DNA of 64,000 nt. Source: Channa striata (Eukaryota; Chordata; Actinopteri; Anabantiformes; Channidae). Every line of letters begins with the position of its first letter. Positions within the stretch are counted from its first letter, which is position 1. The stretch lies in contig CM065176.1 of the NCBI GenBank assembly GCA_033026295.1, forward strand, positions 10,953,945 to 11,017,944, given 5' to 3'. Positions 51,805-64,000 of this stretch are shown here, piece by piece. The translations under genes were made by a program, and so were the position numbers. The notes under the pieces are model-generated. The model did not search any database and was not told the origin of the DNA. It saw only the letters and a program-made list of their open reading frames with translations.

Positions 51805-54800
51805 TATTTCACACTTTCATACCTTGCCCCGTTCTTCTGTTCCCTATTCTACCCAACGCCAACTCACCTTCAGTCAGCACATCCAATCTTGTTCAAATGA
51901 CAATGATACTGCAAAGTCAGCCATAAGCTCACTAATGTTTGTCTCTAATAAGCTCTTTTGACTTCTCTCCTCTAAAAAGAGAGGCCAGCGCCTGGACACA
52001 TCCCAAAATGACTGCCTGGCCCTTACGCCTGTCTTCATAACCGCATGCCTGAGTGTCCTCCTCTCCTTCCTTTACTCCAGCTGACCCACTTCCAGTACTT
52101 AACCGATTGACTGTCATGACATTCGCTCACATTTACCTTTAATCGTTTCGGTGTAACAGTGTAACATTGTGGACCAAGGGAAGCTGGAGCATTTGTGCAG
52201 TACAACTGCCTCCTATGGTGGCACAAAGCGCAATTTACATAGAAATGGCCAAATTACGGAGTACCAGTGAGGCCATTGGCTGTTATAATTCAAAACGACT
52301 ACTGTTGCCATACGCTGCTCCCTGACAGGGCACAGCCCCCAGCCAACACTAACATTCAGGGAGCAGTTGGTCAGCTAGCACGGAGGAATGTGCCGTTTCA
52401 GCATGTTTCAAGTATTTTGTCATCAAGCATTACACATCCTCCTGCCCTTCTTCGTATCGATTCTCTCTGCACTTCAGGCATAGAAAGGACAAAGCCTTCA
52501 GGACCGCTGCTGGTAAAGTCTCTTCTCTTGCATTACTTTCCATGGGAGTCACTTATTTGTTTTTTTAAGTACTTTTGCATTACTTTCACAAAACATTCCC
52601 GTAAACGAATATTTGTTCTAACATAAAATAAAATGAAGGCCCAGTTACAAATGTGTTTGCCAAATATCATCTACACACCTCTGCGCCATATCTCCTGGTT
52701 TTTATGACAGGTCAACCAGTCAGCTCCAGTGCTCGCACCCAAACTAACTAACATTCGTGTGTCCTACTCGCAGAGCCTGAGCAGCTAGACAAACAAAGTT
52801 AACCCGAATATTAACAGATAAGTCCATGGTGTCGAATAGCAGTGAGCTTTTTGAGCTGCTAATCTGGAAAAGTGCTGGAGCATTTGCATACACCTTTTCA
52901 GAATGAAAAAGCCCTCCTCTCATCCATGTTAAGCAGACATAACCATATGTCCAGCCAGTTAATTTGAACCAATCAACTCTTTGTCTGGCATTGTAGCTGA
53001 TTTATAACCCTCCCCCTCACTACATTTGCATAAAAATATCTTAATTACGGCCACAATCTCAGCTAGGTGCAGGTGGCCAGGAGAAAGACACATTCCAACA
53101 GCAAAATGATAGATTATCTTCCCATGAATGTGATCAGTTAGTCTTTCTAGCAAAAAAAGTGGGAAAGCAGTCATTTCCATAAGCATACTAATTCACATTT
53201 ACATAGAAATGAACCCAGATGCAAATGAGCGAAACAGTATGTACTTGAAACTGGTCCCCTGGCTGAGGTATCAACAGGCAGCACCCTAAGGAATATCAAA
53301 ATTCATCAAGCACATCAGTCAAACGCTGTGCAACATTGCAGTTAAAGTAAGGTTGAACACAACAAGGACTTTACGAGAGAGCTAATGTCACCACCGTGTA
53401 TGTTAAATAAATCAAGTATTTGAAGCTTGTTTACTTTTTATCGCCCACTTCTGATTAATAACTGGTAGAACTGTGTAAGAGCATCATTGTAAAGTAGCTC
53501 CATACACGTTTAGCGTCATAGCACACAGATTTTACCTTTAGGTCCTAAACTGTGGCAGTAGGCCTATTCTCTTTATGAAATAAATTGAAAATGTTACAGG
53601 CTTATGACATTCTGCAGGCTCTGGTCTGACATTTTAGAGACAGAGCTTGAGGGATGAAGCATAACAAATAGGATGGAATTAAGTGGTGAAATTAATCAGG
53701 ATTTATTTTTATGTATGCTATGACTGGCATGAAGCAAATCGTATTAAGGCAAAATAGAGGGAATCCAAATTGAGGTTAAACAGTTGTGGTTTCACAGACA
53801 CTTTGATGGATTGTAAGTAGATCTTATTGTTTATTTGTACACATAGCGTATACTATAACACTGCTCTAAATTTAATAATAACATAAAAATTATGCAAAGA
53901 CAAATATTAAGAAGAATATGATATAAGTCATATGTCTGTGTTATCCAATATAAAACATTTCTGTCCTGATAAACTGTAAAAACTCAGCGGTCTGAGTCAC
54001 TGGTAGTCACGACAGAGAAGTTTGCACAATGGAAGCAACACTTTTGTGATACAAAAGGACAAGTAGGATGTAATCTGTTTTTATAATCTGCAAGCATGGC
54101 AGCCCGGAGAGAGTGGACAGCGGCTGGACAGATGCATTAGTCTGGTCTGTTGCATATGATTTACTGTGGCAGAGCTCTGAAAAAAAACAAACAATTTGTC
54201 TCTCATAGATGCAACTTCATTGCCTAAAGACATTGGTCATCACAGTTTAGAGATACCTCATGTTCAAAGACAAAGCTGTCATGTAGTTTTTACATGATCA
54301 TACACAAGACACTCCGGCACTCATCATCCTGATACACTACCCAGTCCTTCGCCTTCTCTTTTCAACTATTTCCTGTCACTTTTCAAAATTATATGCACAT
54401 ATTATCACAAAATCTACATGAATCTCACAACATGCCAATAAATTTAACAACTTACCAGCAGAAAATACTAGCTATTTTAGCTATCTATATAATTGTAATC
54501 TAATCTAATCTAAATAATATATCTATATAATACACCATCTACATAATTGAGGAAAAACAAAAGGCATCTTTGGATTTGGGTTATTTTGGACGTATGCATG
54601 CTGCAATTTAAACATAGGAGGTCACTACGCTTTTTTGTCCCCTTATTAGCTACGGTATGTACATCCCCTGACTCGCCTGCCTCTGTTACTCATTATCTTG
54701 TACTTTTGTCCTGACCAAGAATGGCCAAAGGCCCTGACCAGTTTAGACAAAGCCAGGCTTTGTGTCAGCTCTCCAGGCGTCAATGTGCAGCCTTTACTGC

Positions 54801-56244
54801 TGCCAGAGCCCCTACAGTTGTTGCCCCAGCCCCCCAGTTTATCCTTGATGGCCCGTAGTCACTCAACTGTGACTAAGTGACTCTCCCCAAAGTCTGTGTC
54901 GTGTTTCATAATGAAATCATTCAGTCGTGCACAGGAAGTTCTCTGCACTTTGTAGCCATGAAAGAACGTCCGTCCACTCATACATGGCAGGTCCACTGGG
55001 AAAGGGACAGTCTAAGTCACTTCCTCACCTGATGTCAGGCAAAACACCAGGTTTTACTTTTTTGTCCAAAGTTATTTCTTTTTAAGGTTTGGTGTAAGTG
55101 AGCAACTCTTTCATCTTTTTACATCACGTGTAACAAGAATGAAAATGTTGTACACTTTGTCTTATTCTAGTTAGAGTGCAGGCACAATGTTCCTGTGCTC
55201 GAGAACCTCTGGCTCCATCTTCTCTATTAGATATGGTGGAAAATATTCGGTATTCTGCAGGTTTGATTGAGCTTTGTCTGGAAAAGGTTGACATTTAGGG
55301 AAACAGCTCTGTTTAGCTGTGGCCGGGTTTATAGTTTTTAGACTGATAGTTCTCTCATTGCAAGACTTCTTGCCAGAGACTTGATGATGAGGGAACTTGG
55401 TTCTGCCAATTTACGTATTACAGCAACTCTGACCCCTACTTGTTTTGTCAGATACCAAGACGTTTGGTATGTCTACTTTGTAAACCATCAGAGTATACAT
55501 TCAGTTTGACACGTTAAAGACATAAAATATAATATGTACATTTGTTTGGTTATATTTGGAGCTGCTGGTAGGTGGATTTTTTTTTTTGACAGTGAAAATC
55601 AACTTGTTTCAAATTGCTGCAGTAAGACAGACTAACCAAGCATTTTGTCTTGGTCCCGTATGGACCTGGTGGTTTCCTCATCAAAGTTTAAACTAAAAAG
55701 CTACTAAGGATTCAACGAGCCATTGCTTCCCCTTAGATGTTCAATTTTAATATATTTCTTTTAATATAACATATGGGTAATCTAGGCTGTATTGTATTTG
55801 TTATAAATCATAAAATAGGAACTCAGCCAACTTCGACAATGGATTGTGTACACAGCTGGGATTTCTTTCGTTTGCCTGGGTGAGAAGTGCCTGGGTGCGT
55901 TTGTGTCCATGGAGATGATCCTCCCTCAGCTCCTCTGGAATGTTTGCAATGTGCACAAAGAAGAAGAAGATCAGCTTGAGTACCTGGAGTCTGTGCTCAG
56001 GCCTGCTGTGGGCCCCTGGCTGTATGACTCTCTGATCTTGTGATTCAGTTGCTCGCTTTGAAAACAAGCACATCTGGAATGAAACACACACCACTGTCAT
56101 GTACAAGGGTATAACTAACTATCATTTCCTGCATAATAACCACCTACTCTGGTGCCACAAGCTAGGACAGGCTGCATTCATTAGACCATGTCACAAAGAT
56201 ATGTGCATGGAGATTTTGTTGCTTGTGGGTGAAAAAAGGAGAGT

Positions 56245-56260
56245 GGGGGGGGGGGGGGGG
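56245..56260. repeat. Poly-G run
   Basis: Sixteen consecutive G residues. The true length may differ because such runs are prone to sequencing error. Confidence 0.9.
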
Positions 56261-56399
56261 TGAAGGAGTGTGTGTGTTGATCTGAAATAAGCCAGGCAGG
56301 AAGAGTGAGGGAGGAACATGTGTGAACAGTTAAAAGGGTGATTAAACAACCTCTTTGATATCCACCATTAGTGTGATTACAGCTGGCGTGGTCCCTGGT

Positions 56400-56417
56400 A
56401 AAAAAAAAAAAAAAAAA
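56400..56417. repeat. Poly-A run
   Basis: About 18 consecutive A residues. No retrocopy with target-site repeats was recognised next to it. Confidence 0.9.
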
Positions 56418-57899
56418 CTGACTTTCTTGTGCGAAGGAATCCACAAAAAACGAATTAGGAAAATGAAACTTTCATTTTCCATTTACCAAAAAAATGAAGT
56501 TGACAGTGATGTTAACAGTGAAGACAAATGCAGGGCAGGAAGTGTGAGATGTGGGTGAAATACGGGAGGAGGGAAATGGTGCAGGACAGGAGGAAGGGCT
56601 GAGTCTGGCTTAGACATGCAGACCTCAGTTTAGCATTGTGTTTAATCCCTGGTGTCTGCAGCTGGTCGTAAATCTCCTCGCAGTGTCCAGCATTAACAGA
56701 TATGCTCAGTGCACTGTGCCCAGCTGCAAGTGCAGTCTTTGCAATCCCCCTGACACAGTCTCACGTACTAACCCTCCACCCGGCAAACAGCACATTAGCA
56801 TGGCTTGCTTTCCTCTATACAACAGTCAGTGCACATATTGATCCCCAAGTCCCTATTAGAGCTGCAGCAGGCAGCTAGTGTGGAAAAAGCCTCCAGTAAA
56901 ACCTGCTTAAACTTCTGCTGCTTCTCTGCTGCTCGCGTAGCAAGGAGTAGCACAAATTATTGACACGCGTAAGGCATGAGGTGAGCTGCACATACAAATT
57001 GAATCACCATTTGAACAAGACACCCTCATCCTCTCATCTCACTCGGAGCTGCACAGAGAACTGTGAGATACCCTGGAGTTGGTTGTATAAAAAAAAAGTT
57101 ATAAAAGAAACCAGATGAGGTGCAGGATAGTGAGAAGCTGTAAAGAATTAGGCCTTCAAAAGTTTGATCGCTGACTTTGCCCCCTGATATGCTTGTGAGT
57201 CTAGAAATAGAAATGAGAAAGCGCTGGGCCTATGGCGGAACTAATAAGGAAAGAAAACTCCCAAAGGAACTCAAATTAAAGACTGATGTAGTGGCGTGAA
57301 GTGAAAGCATAAAGTAAAAGGCAAAATAATACAACTGACCTCCAGCAAGTATACTGTTCTTTTTCTCTTAAATACCTTTCTCTGTTAAATATTCAGTCTG
57401 TAAAAAAACTGTAAATAAGGTTCTCCTCCGAGAGCAAAGCTCTCATTAATTGTGGGCTTGGTCCGTCAGCACTAAAGGAGGTTTTTTTTTTTAATTTTCA
57501 GCTCAACAGATTTAAGCAATAAGCCATCCGGCCTGGGTTTTGGATTGAAGACTTTTAGTGGCTGATATTCTGCAATCTGTCTTGTGGTACTGAAAAGGAG
57601 CAAGGTTTGACATAGTCAGGGAACATTAAAACCTTTTTCAAAGGATGTCAAATGATGTCAGTTGTCTCCTTCGTTCATCATCCTCGATGATTGTAAAGGG
57701 GATTAGAGATTCCTGATGGAGCATGCCTGTGGCTGACAGAATGGCTCCTGGGAAACTGTGTGCCAGTGCAAATTTTTTCTGCAGCACAATGAGAACACTG
57801 TAACGGGCGGGCACAGAGGCCTGAAACATCCCAGCAGATCACACAAAATATGTAAATATTTGATGCGCTCTAATAAGTGAGTTAAGTAGAAACTGCATA

Positions 57900-58584
57900 C
57901 AAAACAGGCTGACAACAATTAAATTAAATTTCACTGTATTTATCAAAACGGACAAGAGATTTTGGAATGTTACAATGGATATTAAATTAGCGGAGCATCA
58001 AATATCCAAAACGGGTTGGCCGACAATATTTACAACTTATTTACAACATGTACAATGGATATGATACACCTGTGACTTTAAGGCTGAAAATGCTATTCAA
58101 ACACAATTACAAGAGTGCAGGTGCTGCTATGACAATGCACTGTGCAAACAATTCCCTATAAAAAGCGAGCCAGGTGTCAACAGGAACAGGAATACATTAT
58201 ACAAAATTCCACTTACGTTAAGGCTTTGTAGTTTATCATTAGAATTATTGAACACAAGGCAAAAATGCAAACACACACGAAAGGCTGCATTATACCCAAG
58301 TCACAAATCTAGCCTAATCTTTACATGAATTCCTACTCAGGTGAGCAACAGTGAAGGATAAACTGGCCTCAGTCCTTCTTCTTTTCTCTCTGAGGCAGGT
58401 AAAATCTCAGCAGGGAGCTTAGAAACATGTGTCAAATGTACTAATTTATAAAGTAGGCAACACATTCTATTAACAAGAGGTAGTTCAAAATGGATATTCA
58501 ATACAGTTTGGTGTCACTCGCAGGTGTGCCACAGCTCATTGCATTGTGCAGAGCACGAATCCATCAGCTGCGCTGGCTCGGTGT
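57900..58584 (-). other. fjx1: Probable FJX1 3' untranslated region
   Basis: This stretch follows the FJX1 stop codon, has no coding potential, and is AT-rich, unlike the GC-rich gene body. On the gene strand it holds two copies of TGTAAATA, matching the Pumilio site UGUANAUA, at 58,038-58,045 and 58,027-58,034. I found no canonical AATAAA here. A weak ATTAAA occurs further on at 57,490-57,495, so the 3' end may lie beyond 57.9 kb. The left boundary is a guess. Confidence 0.45.
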
Positions 58585-59868
58585 TCACAGCTGGCTGTAC
58601 TTGCTTTTGCAATGCAAAATGTGTTTATACAATCTGTCAATCCTGTCCTGCAGAACACCGGCGTGCTCGTCCGACAGAAATCCCAATTCCGGAGACAAAG
58701 GCTCGCTGTCCCTGTAGAGCTCCAGCAGCCTGTTCCTGGAGTCTCTGCGCCTGTGCAGCTCCGCCACACGCTGCGCGGTCCTTCTCCTGAACACGCACAC
58801 GGAGCCCAGCACTGTCTTATGATATTTCTCCCACATGTTCAAGACCCGGAAGCCGTGGACGAGTCCTGCCTCGTTGTCAATGAACACAAGGTCGCCGCGG
58901 GGCGTTTTCAGGAGGTTGTTGGTGTCCCTCTCCATGACGCGCGGGTCCCACTGCAGGCTGAACAGATTGCTGACAAGTCGGTCGAAGTTCGCCGTCAAGT
59001 AGTCGAACATGATGAGGTCGCTCCACTGCATCAACTCCAGCAGCTCCGCCGTCGTCTTGTTCCAGAGGTCGCCGAGCGCGGGATGCAGCCCGCTGCTCTC
59101 CTGCCTGAGCGGCGCAGGCGTGACCGCCCCGGTGAGGTTGGAGACCCACTCGGTGAGAGACACCACAGCGCGCTCACTCCACTGTAAAGCGGCCGTCCGT
59201 GTGCGCACCGCCGCCCACTGCTCATTGTCAGCGTCCAGCTGGGACAGTATGAGAGGGGGCAGGTTGGTGATGCCCAGCAGACTGGCCAGGTAGTAGGTCA
59301 AAGTTTCTCCTTGCACCTGATCCGCGTTTATCCCGTAGCGCACACACGCTTTGCTCCCATCTGCAAACGTGGCGAGCTGATTGGATATCCTGCCGCATCC
59401 AGGCTCCAGCTTCACTACCCGGTACGCCCGGGCCCTCTCACGCCAAGCCCGGGCATATTCCTGCGTGAAGCCCGCGGGGAAGAGATCCTCCAGCCACTCG
59501 CTCCAAAATATCCCACCCTCCACCGGGGAGCCCAACTTGACCGGGCCCTCCCGCCGCGCTGACCTCCCGTTGTCCCCATTCACATGGAAATCTCCATTTC
59601 CTGCAGGGACAGTTTGATCCGTGCGGTTGGGAGCCTCCAGTTTGGCCCCTAAATGCGGTCTTTGCGCCGCCGGGACAGCCAGCAACGCCCGGAAAGTTTT
59701 AGCGGAGAGGTCCACCGGGAGACCTCGGTGAAAAGACCCTCCGCCCGGAACCGGGAACCTCCGCTTGTGTCGCTCCAAGCGGTTTTCCAGTGCGCTCCAC
59801 ACGTAGAAAACACTGGCCAGGGCGCAAAGGAAAAGCAGGGCGAACAAGTTTGCTGAAAGAGCCCTCAT
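58585..59868 (-). CDS. fjx1: Four-jointed box kinase 1, complete single-exon gene
   Basis: The frame encodes 427 residues, close to the roughly 437 of human FJX1, with no intron, as in mammals. I start at the ATG at 59,866-59,868 (A at -3); the open frame runs upstream only through a GTG. Residues 4-24 are hydrophobic with basic residues after them, which fits a type II signal-anchor. A variable stem follows, then the conserved domain from about residue 115: a GCGRISNQLA segment, ADGSKACVRYG with a candidate ATP-binding Lys173, FDYLTANFDR at 288-297, and IDNEAGLVHG with the DNE triplet at 331-333. NxS/T sites sit at Asn81, 244 and 270. Drosophila Four-jointed is a Golgi kinase that phosphorylates Fat and Dachsous cadherin repeats, and its DNE motif is needed for activity. 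The motif is intact here, so I infer an active enzyme. Human FJX1 also lies beside TRIM44 on the same strand. Identification is secure; the vertebrate substrate is less so. Confidence 0.97.
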   Translation of the reverse strand: MRALSANLFALLFLCALASVFYVWSALENRLERHKRRFPVPGGGSFHRGLPVDLSAKTFRALLAVPAAQRPHLGAKLEAPNRTDQTVPAGNGDFHVNGDNGRSARREGPVKLGSPVEGGIFWSEWLEDLFPAGFTQEYARAWRERARAYRVVKLEPGCGRISNQLATFADGSKACVRYGINADQVQGETLTYYLASLLGITNLPPLILSQLDADNEQWAAVRTRTAALQWSERAVVSLTEWVSNLTGAVTPAPLRQESSGLHPALGDLWNKTTAELLELMQWSDLIMFDYLTANFDRLVSNLFSLQWDPRVMERDTNNLLKTPRGDLVFIDNEAGLVHGFRVLNMWEKYHKTVLGSVCVFRRRTAQRVAELHRRRDSRNRLLELYRDSEPLSPELGFLSDEHAGVLQDRIDRLYKHILHCKSKYSQL

Positions 59869-60400
59869 GGTAGAGACCACCGTTCCCTGCTCCGGGGAAA
59901 TCGAATGACATGCACAAGGGATTTTTACTTCAATCCACAGTTGAGCTGGAGCGGCGGTGTTTGCGCCGCTGCGTCCCGCGGCTCACACGCGGTCTGTTTG
60001 AGATCACAGGAAGAAGCGGGTCTCCGGGGCGGCGTGGAGCTCATCTCCCGTCCGTCCGGTCCGGGCGCCTCGTCAATCCCACCCTCTGCGGAGCAGCGCT
60101 TCGAACGGAGAAAGCGTTTCACAGCTCATCGCAGCGGATGTCCTCTACCGAACATTGCAGCCCCCCCCCCGGCACCGCAGGAGCTTTCCGTCCGTACGCA
60201 CCTCTCCGCTCTTCATCCTCCTTTCTCTCTCCTCCGTTCGCTGGGTGAGTTTGATTTGTGGCGGTGTCGGCTGGCAGAGAGACACTAGGCGTTGAGACAC
60301 GTGACGCCAGTCCCGAGATGGTGGGCGGATCGTGGGAAGGAGGGTTCAGAGAGGAGCGGAGCGGAGCAAGTGCAGCGCGCTGCGTTGTGTGTGTGTGTGT
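59869..60400 (-). promoter_or_regulatory. fjx1: FJX1 CpG-rich promoter and 5' UTR region
   Basis: Sequence upstream of the FJX1 start codon is rich in G+C and CpG from about 59.9 to 60.3 kb, continuing the CpG-rich gene body, and drops to AT-rich DNA after about 60.4 kb. That is the usual look of a vertebrate CpG-island promoter. I see no clear TATA box, and the transcription start cannot be placed from sequence alone. A GT microsatellite at 60,386-60,413 marks the outer edge. Confidence 0.55.
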
Positions 60401-60413
60401 GTGTGTGTGTGTG
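60386..60413. repeat. GT microsatellite at the edge of the FJX1 CpG block
   Basis: A perfect GT run of 14 units between CpG-rich promoter sequence and AT-rich flank. Confidence 0.96.
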
Positions 60414-63400
60414 ATGGTAAAGGATTGGGCATTGGCAAAAGCAGCCATTAGGATAACTGGCACTCAGGACAAAAATAATGTCACAATTTCACAGAAATCA
60501 CAGTTCGTGTCTGAGCACCAATAACTCGGTGAAGCACAGGCAGCCTGGGATGAAGCGTGAACCTGCCTGAAGTCACTTTGCTCAGGCCGAGTTGGTCCAT
60601 GTTTTAAAATGTTAAATTTATGGCCCCCATCGCCCATTATGAATCACAGGACTTTATTAGAACATACTAAGCACGAGCACAGTATTACATTTTTGTGGCT
60701 CCCAGCACACTGGGTTGGTTATGAAAGTAGACCCATAGCAGTGAATTCAAGCTGTGGACTTGAAGCACTTTGACTTGTTGGTAAAGGACACGTCGCCATT
60801 CTTACATTCTTACATACTTATCTTTAGGACATGGATGCATGATGCAAAACACAGAGACAAAGCCACCATTTTTTGGAATGTTCCTGCCAGGTCAAGTCCA
60901 TCACTCCACATCTGTCCATGTGATCATGTGTTTCCCTGCTGAAAACACAACTGAAGGCAAAAGGATCATTAAAGGAGAAATACAACTGTAGTAAACGCAG
61001 CTATTTCTCATAATGACCTTAATTTGCACTCATTATCTCAATAATATAGAATTTGGAAATGTCCTATACATGAAATTTAACATATCCACTTACAAGCTTT
61101 TACATTTCCACAATTTTATCAGCAGAAAGTGGTTCCTCTCTCATAAAATACTTCACACAAATGCCTTGTTTAGTATTTATTAGTTAACGCTCCTCTTTAA
61201 TATTCATAAAGACCAAAGTGTGTGATCGTTTTCCTTCGAGCACTAGGGGCACAATAAAGTCAACTCCAGCTTGTTTCATCCTCATCCAAGCCTTTTGGTA
61301 AACCAAATGTAACATGCATACACACAAACTCTTTGTATACATCTCCCTTATTAAATTATTCCTCATTAGCATCCCCGCACACTCTTTTACCATTCAACTC
61401 ATGTTTTCCTACTCTCTATCTTGAACCTTAGGTTCCTAATCAAATTAACTGGCTCATTTTTATAGCTACATGCCAGCATGCTAAATTGCCACTGAGAAGG
61501 GCCACAGAGAAGAATACGCAATTACACCCAGTGAACTCGAGGTCCACTAATGTATGCTTCAAACGCCCGGAGCTCTGGAACTGTTATCAACATGCTGATA
61601 TCCGTGTAATTTTATTGCATGAAGAGAGATATACTGAACTATACAGAACCCACTCACACTATAGTTTACCCATTAATGCCCATTAACATGCAGAAATACA
61701 CAAAAGATGTAGTTTAGTACAATTGCAGGTGAAATCATTCTGATGTGGTCATATTGCTCATTTATCCTTCACTTGTGCCAACTTGGACTTTTTTTTTTCG
61801 CTATCAGCAGAATAATTTGTTCAATTCCCAGCCTGTGTTTGATTCTGCAATGCAGATTGACAGCAGTGGTGGCGTAGGGGGAATGAAAAATCCCACTTTT
61901 AAGTGCCACTGGAGAAGCCTTAACAAATTCTAAAATTTCAAGAAACGGTTTGTGTAGTGGCGCATGGCTGAGCATGTTTTCCTAACATGGTAGACAAAAG
62001 AGTGGGTCCTTGTGGAAGTGGGGGCTTCTCCATCTGCTGCCTAAAACAAATTATCCCTTGCAAATTGGCAGTGTGTCTGTGTTGCAGGAAAACCGGTAGT
62101 TGCGATGCTAAAGAGCCATATTAAGTACATGGAATATAGAAATGTTTCATCAGATAATTTGAAGTTTGAATGAACGTGTGTGATCTCAAACTGCTCTCTA
62201 TTTCGGTTAAAAACAATCTTAGTCGAGGGGCTTCCCTTCACTTTTACTTTAAAGCTCAGGTCTAGACATGGGAATTGAAGAAGGCTTAAGTGCATTGTTG
62301 GAATTCTGTCTGTCTGTGATGTGTGTTGCCTTTTAGGAGTGTGGAGTAACCATACTGACGGGCTCAGTTTGCAGCAGCACAAGCTCTTGGTGTCCCCTTC
62401 CCTTAGCGCAAGTGTGGGTATGTTCACATATCAAACCTATCTGTTTCTTGCCATGTGTTATGTACAGGTCAGTCAACCTCTGAGCACACCCCCCCCACCC
62501 CCTCCATCCCTTCTCCTGCTGCATTCTTTCCTGATAAATTGCACAGCATTCCCAGGCGGGCCGTAACACTGGGGAAGCCGTCCTGAATGTCCTCGGTCAA
62601 GCGCTGCAATGGCATAAGAGAGCTCACACCGTCTGTCATTCTGTCCACAGCGACACAGTACACCCGTCAGAGGCCATCTGACCACACCACAGCTGTGATA
62701 CGATCTCGGGTTCTCTGTGTGGTGCCTGTCTGCTTGTGAAGATGGACAAAGAGAGTCAAAGGGGACGTATAGGGATGAAGACAGAGGAAGAAAAAGTGCA
62801 GCGGGCTTCTGTCACTTTCCTCCTATAGTCTAAGCTTAGTTCACGCTAAGCAATAACTCATAGGTCCCTTGACACTTTGCGGCACTCTGTTTCCTGGACT
62901 GAATAATGAATGTGCAGGGCTTCCATTAGTGTTGAAAGCCACGATTATTTCACAGGGTCTGACAATTACTCATGCTCAGGGATTGAGGGAAAGGGTGGGG
63001 GAGATCCATTGGGATGGATTCTTCGTCTTCTGGCCTCTCGTGTTGATGAAGATACCTTCCTTATGTTCTTTTCCTTTGGACATGTGTGTGCTCGCGTTGT
63101 ATGTGTTGATTTATTTCAAGAAGGGAGTGAAGCAGATAAAAAGGAACACGTAGGGTGGTTTTATTTAGTATTCTAGTGATGAGGATTTGTGCACCCTGGG
63201 CTGTCAGGATAACGCCCTCCACTGAAGAAGCCCAGAATACTAGAATCTGACTGGGTAAACTTAATGTTGACTATGTACAATTACAACATATACAGCATTC
63301 CAAAGACTTTTCTTGCAATTATAAGTGACAGAGACACGGTTTTGTCAGCACTTATCTGCCTACTGTCATTTTGATATAGAACTTGAGTTGCAGCACAAAT

Positions 63401-64000
63401 CGAATCAGCGCACCACGCGCCGCTTTCTCGGCTCGTATTAGCAGGCTAATGTTGCTGGTGTTGAATGTGATAGGTTACAGTTTAATTCTTGACTTGGATA
63501 ATGGCGCTTTTAAAAGCCACAGCAGTCTCCCTCCTGGCATTATGTAGATAGAAACCAGGGTCTCAGAGGTGGCAAGAAGAAACAAGCAGCCTATGCAGAA
63601 TCAAACTAAAGCTGTTGCTAGAACCAGAGATCTACTGCACCACTGGGACCTGAGCGTGGCACACAGCCACCAAATGTCTGCCTTTTTTCCACCGTTCACT
63701 GCGGTTTTATAAGCCTGCCTTTGCCAATTTCCTGATATGCAGGCTCAGGGAGTTTTTGTAGTGGTTGATTGCTATTTACTAATTAATGGGTTTTTGTTAA
63801 AAAGTGCTATACGCCTCTCTATGCTATAGACAGAAAGCAGGAGGCAATTTGTTTGGTTTATTCTTGTACTGTACTCTTCATCTCCATCTGGTTTCCATGC
63901 AGCAGCAATTGAAAAAGAGGCAAGAACAAGCGTAAGAGTCGTCCGCCGAAAGTCGGTGCTACACAAGGAGATGCTTTCGTAAGTCGGGATAGGAGGAAGG
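60414..64000. other. Non-coding DNA upstream of FJX1
   Basis: No gene was recognised. In human, PAMR1 lies divergently upstream of FJX1, so its exons would be expected on the plus strand to the right. No CUB, EGF or trypsin-like motif was found before the window ends. Confidence 0.5.

Larger units (their letters stand above)
47666..57899. other. TRIM44-FJX1 interval, right part
   Basis: No gene was found. The stretch contains a 26-bp perfect palindrome at 51,779-51,804, a poly-G run, a poly-A run and ordinary AT-rich sequence. Open frames reach about 120 codons at most and look random. Enhancers for FJX1 could lie here, but nothing identifies them directly. Confidence 0.5.

Noticed and set aside
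58546..59187. A 213-codon plus-strand open frame
   Set aside because: It lies antisense to the GC-rich FJX1 coding sequence, which explains its length, and its product has no recognisable domain.
59869..59880. Starting FJX1 four codons earlier
   Set aside because: That first codon is GTG. The ATG at 59,868 has a good context and is directly followed by the signal-anchor.
1..64000. tRNA genes, CRISPR arrays, operons or a bacterial-type defence system
   Set aside because: No tRNA B-box with a plausible cloverleaf, no regular spacer array and no clustered prokaryotic-type genes were found. The window is vertebrate chromosomal DNA.

Overview
This is vertebrate nuclear DNA, almost certainly from a ray-finned (teleost) fish. 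It is AT-rich and gene-poor. It carries long CA/GT and AT microsatellites and decayed Tc1/mariner copies of the kind common in teleosts, and its genes are split by GT-AG introns. There is no operon structure, and almost all short open frames are chance.

Two protein-coding genes can be supported, both on the minus strand. FJX1 (four-jointed box kinase 1) is an intact single-exon gene at 58,585-59,868 inside a CpG-rich block. TRIM44 lies about 22 kb downstream of it. Its coding exons are at 34,565-35,209, 33,039-33,116 and 24,342-24,632, all joined in phase 0, with a likely untranslated first exon and promoter at about 35,966-36,340. The order and orientation FJX1 then TRIM44 matches human 11p13. 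The TRIM44 C-terminal tail is not settled: exon 3 ends at a good donor, but no convincing next exon was found. An in-frame stop 13 codons past the donor offers a read-through end.

Layout from left to right. 1-24 kb is non-coding, with one old dispersed-repeat fragment, several microsatellites, a degenerate tandem array, AT-rich patches resembling conserved non-coding elements, and one unrecognised open segment at 11.5 kb that could be a terminal exon. 24.3-36.3 kb is TRIM44; its second intron holds two Tc1-like relics in opposite orientation. 36.3-57.9 kb is the TRIM44-FJX1 interval, with an 81-bp element present twice 893 bp apart and two more Tc1-like relics. 57.9-60.4 kb is FJX1 with its probable 3' UTR and promoter. 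60.4-64 kb has no recognisable gene.

The two genes are not known to act together. FJX1 is a secretory-pathway kinase tied to Fat/Dachsous cadherin signalling and planar polarity. TRIM44 is a RING-less zinc-finger/B-box protein linked to ubiquitin control. No new multi-gene system is evident. The most useful leads are the duplicated element at 39.6/40.5 kb, the unexplained open segment at 11.5 kb, the TRIM44 tail, and the TRIM44 acidic-tract difference.
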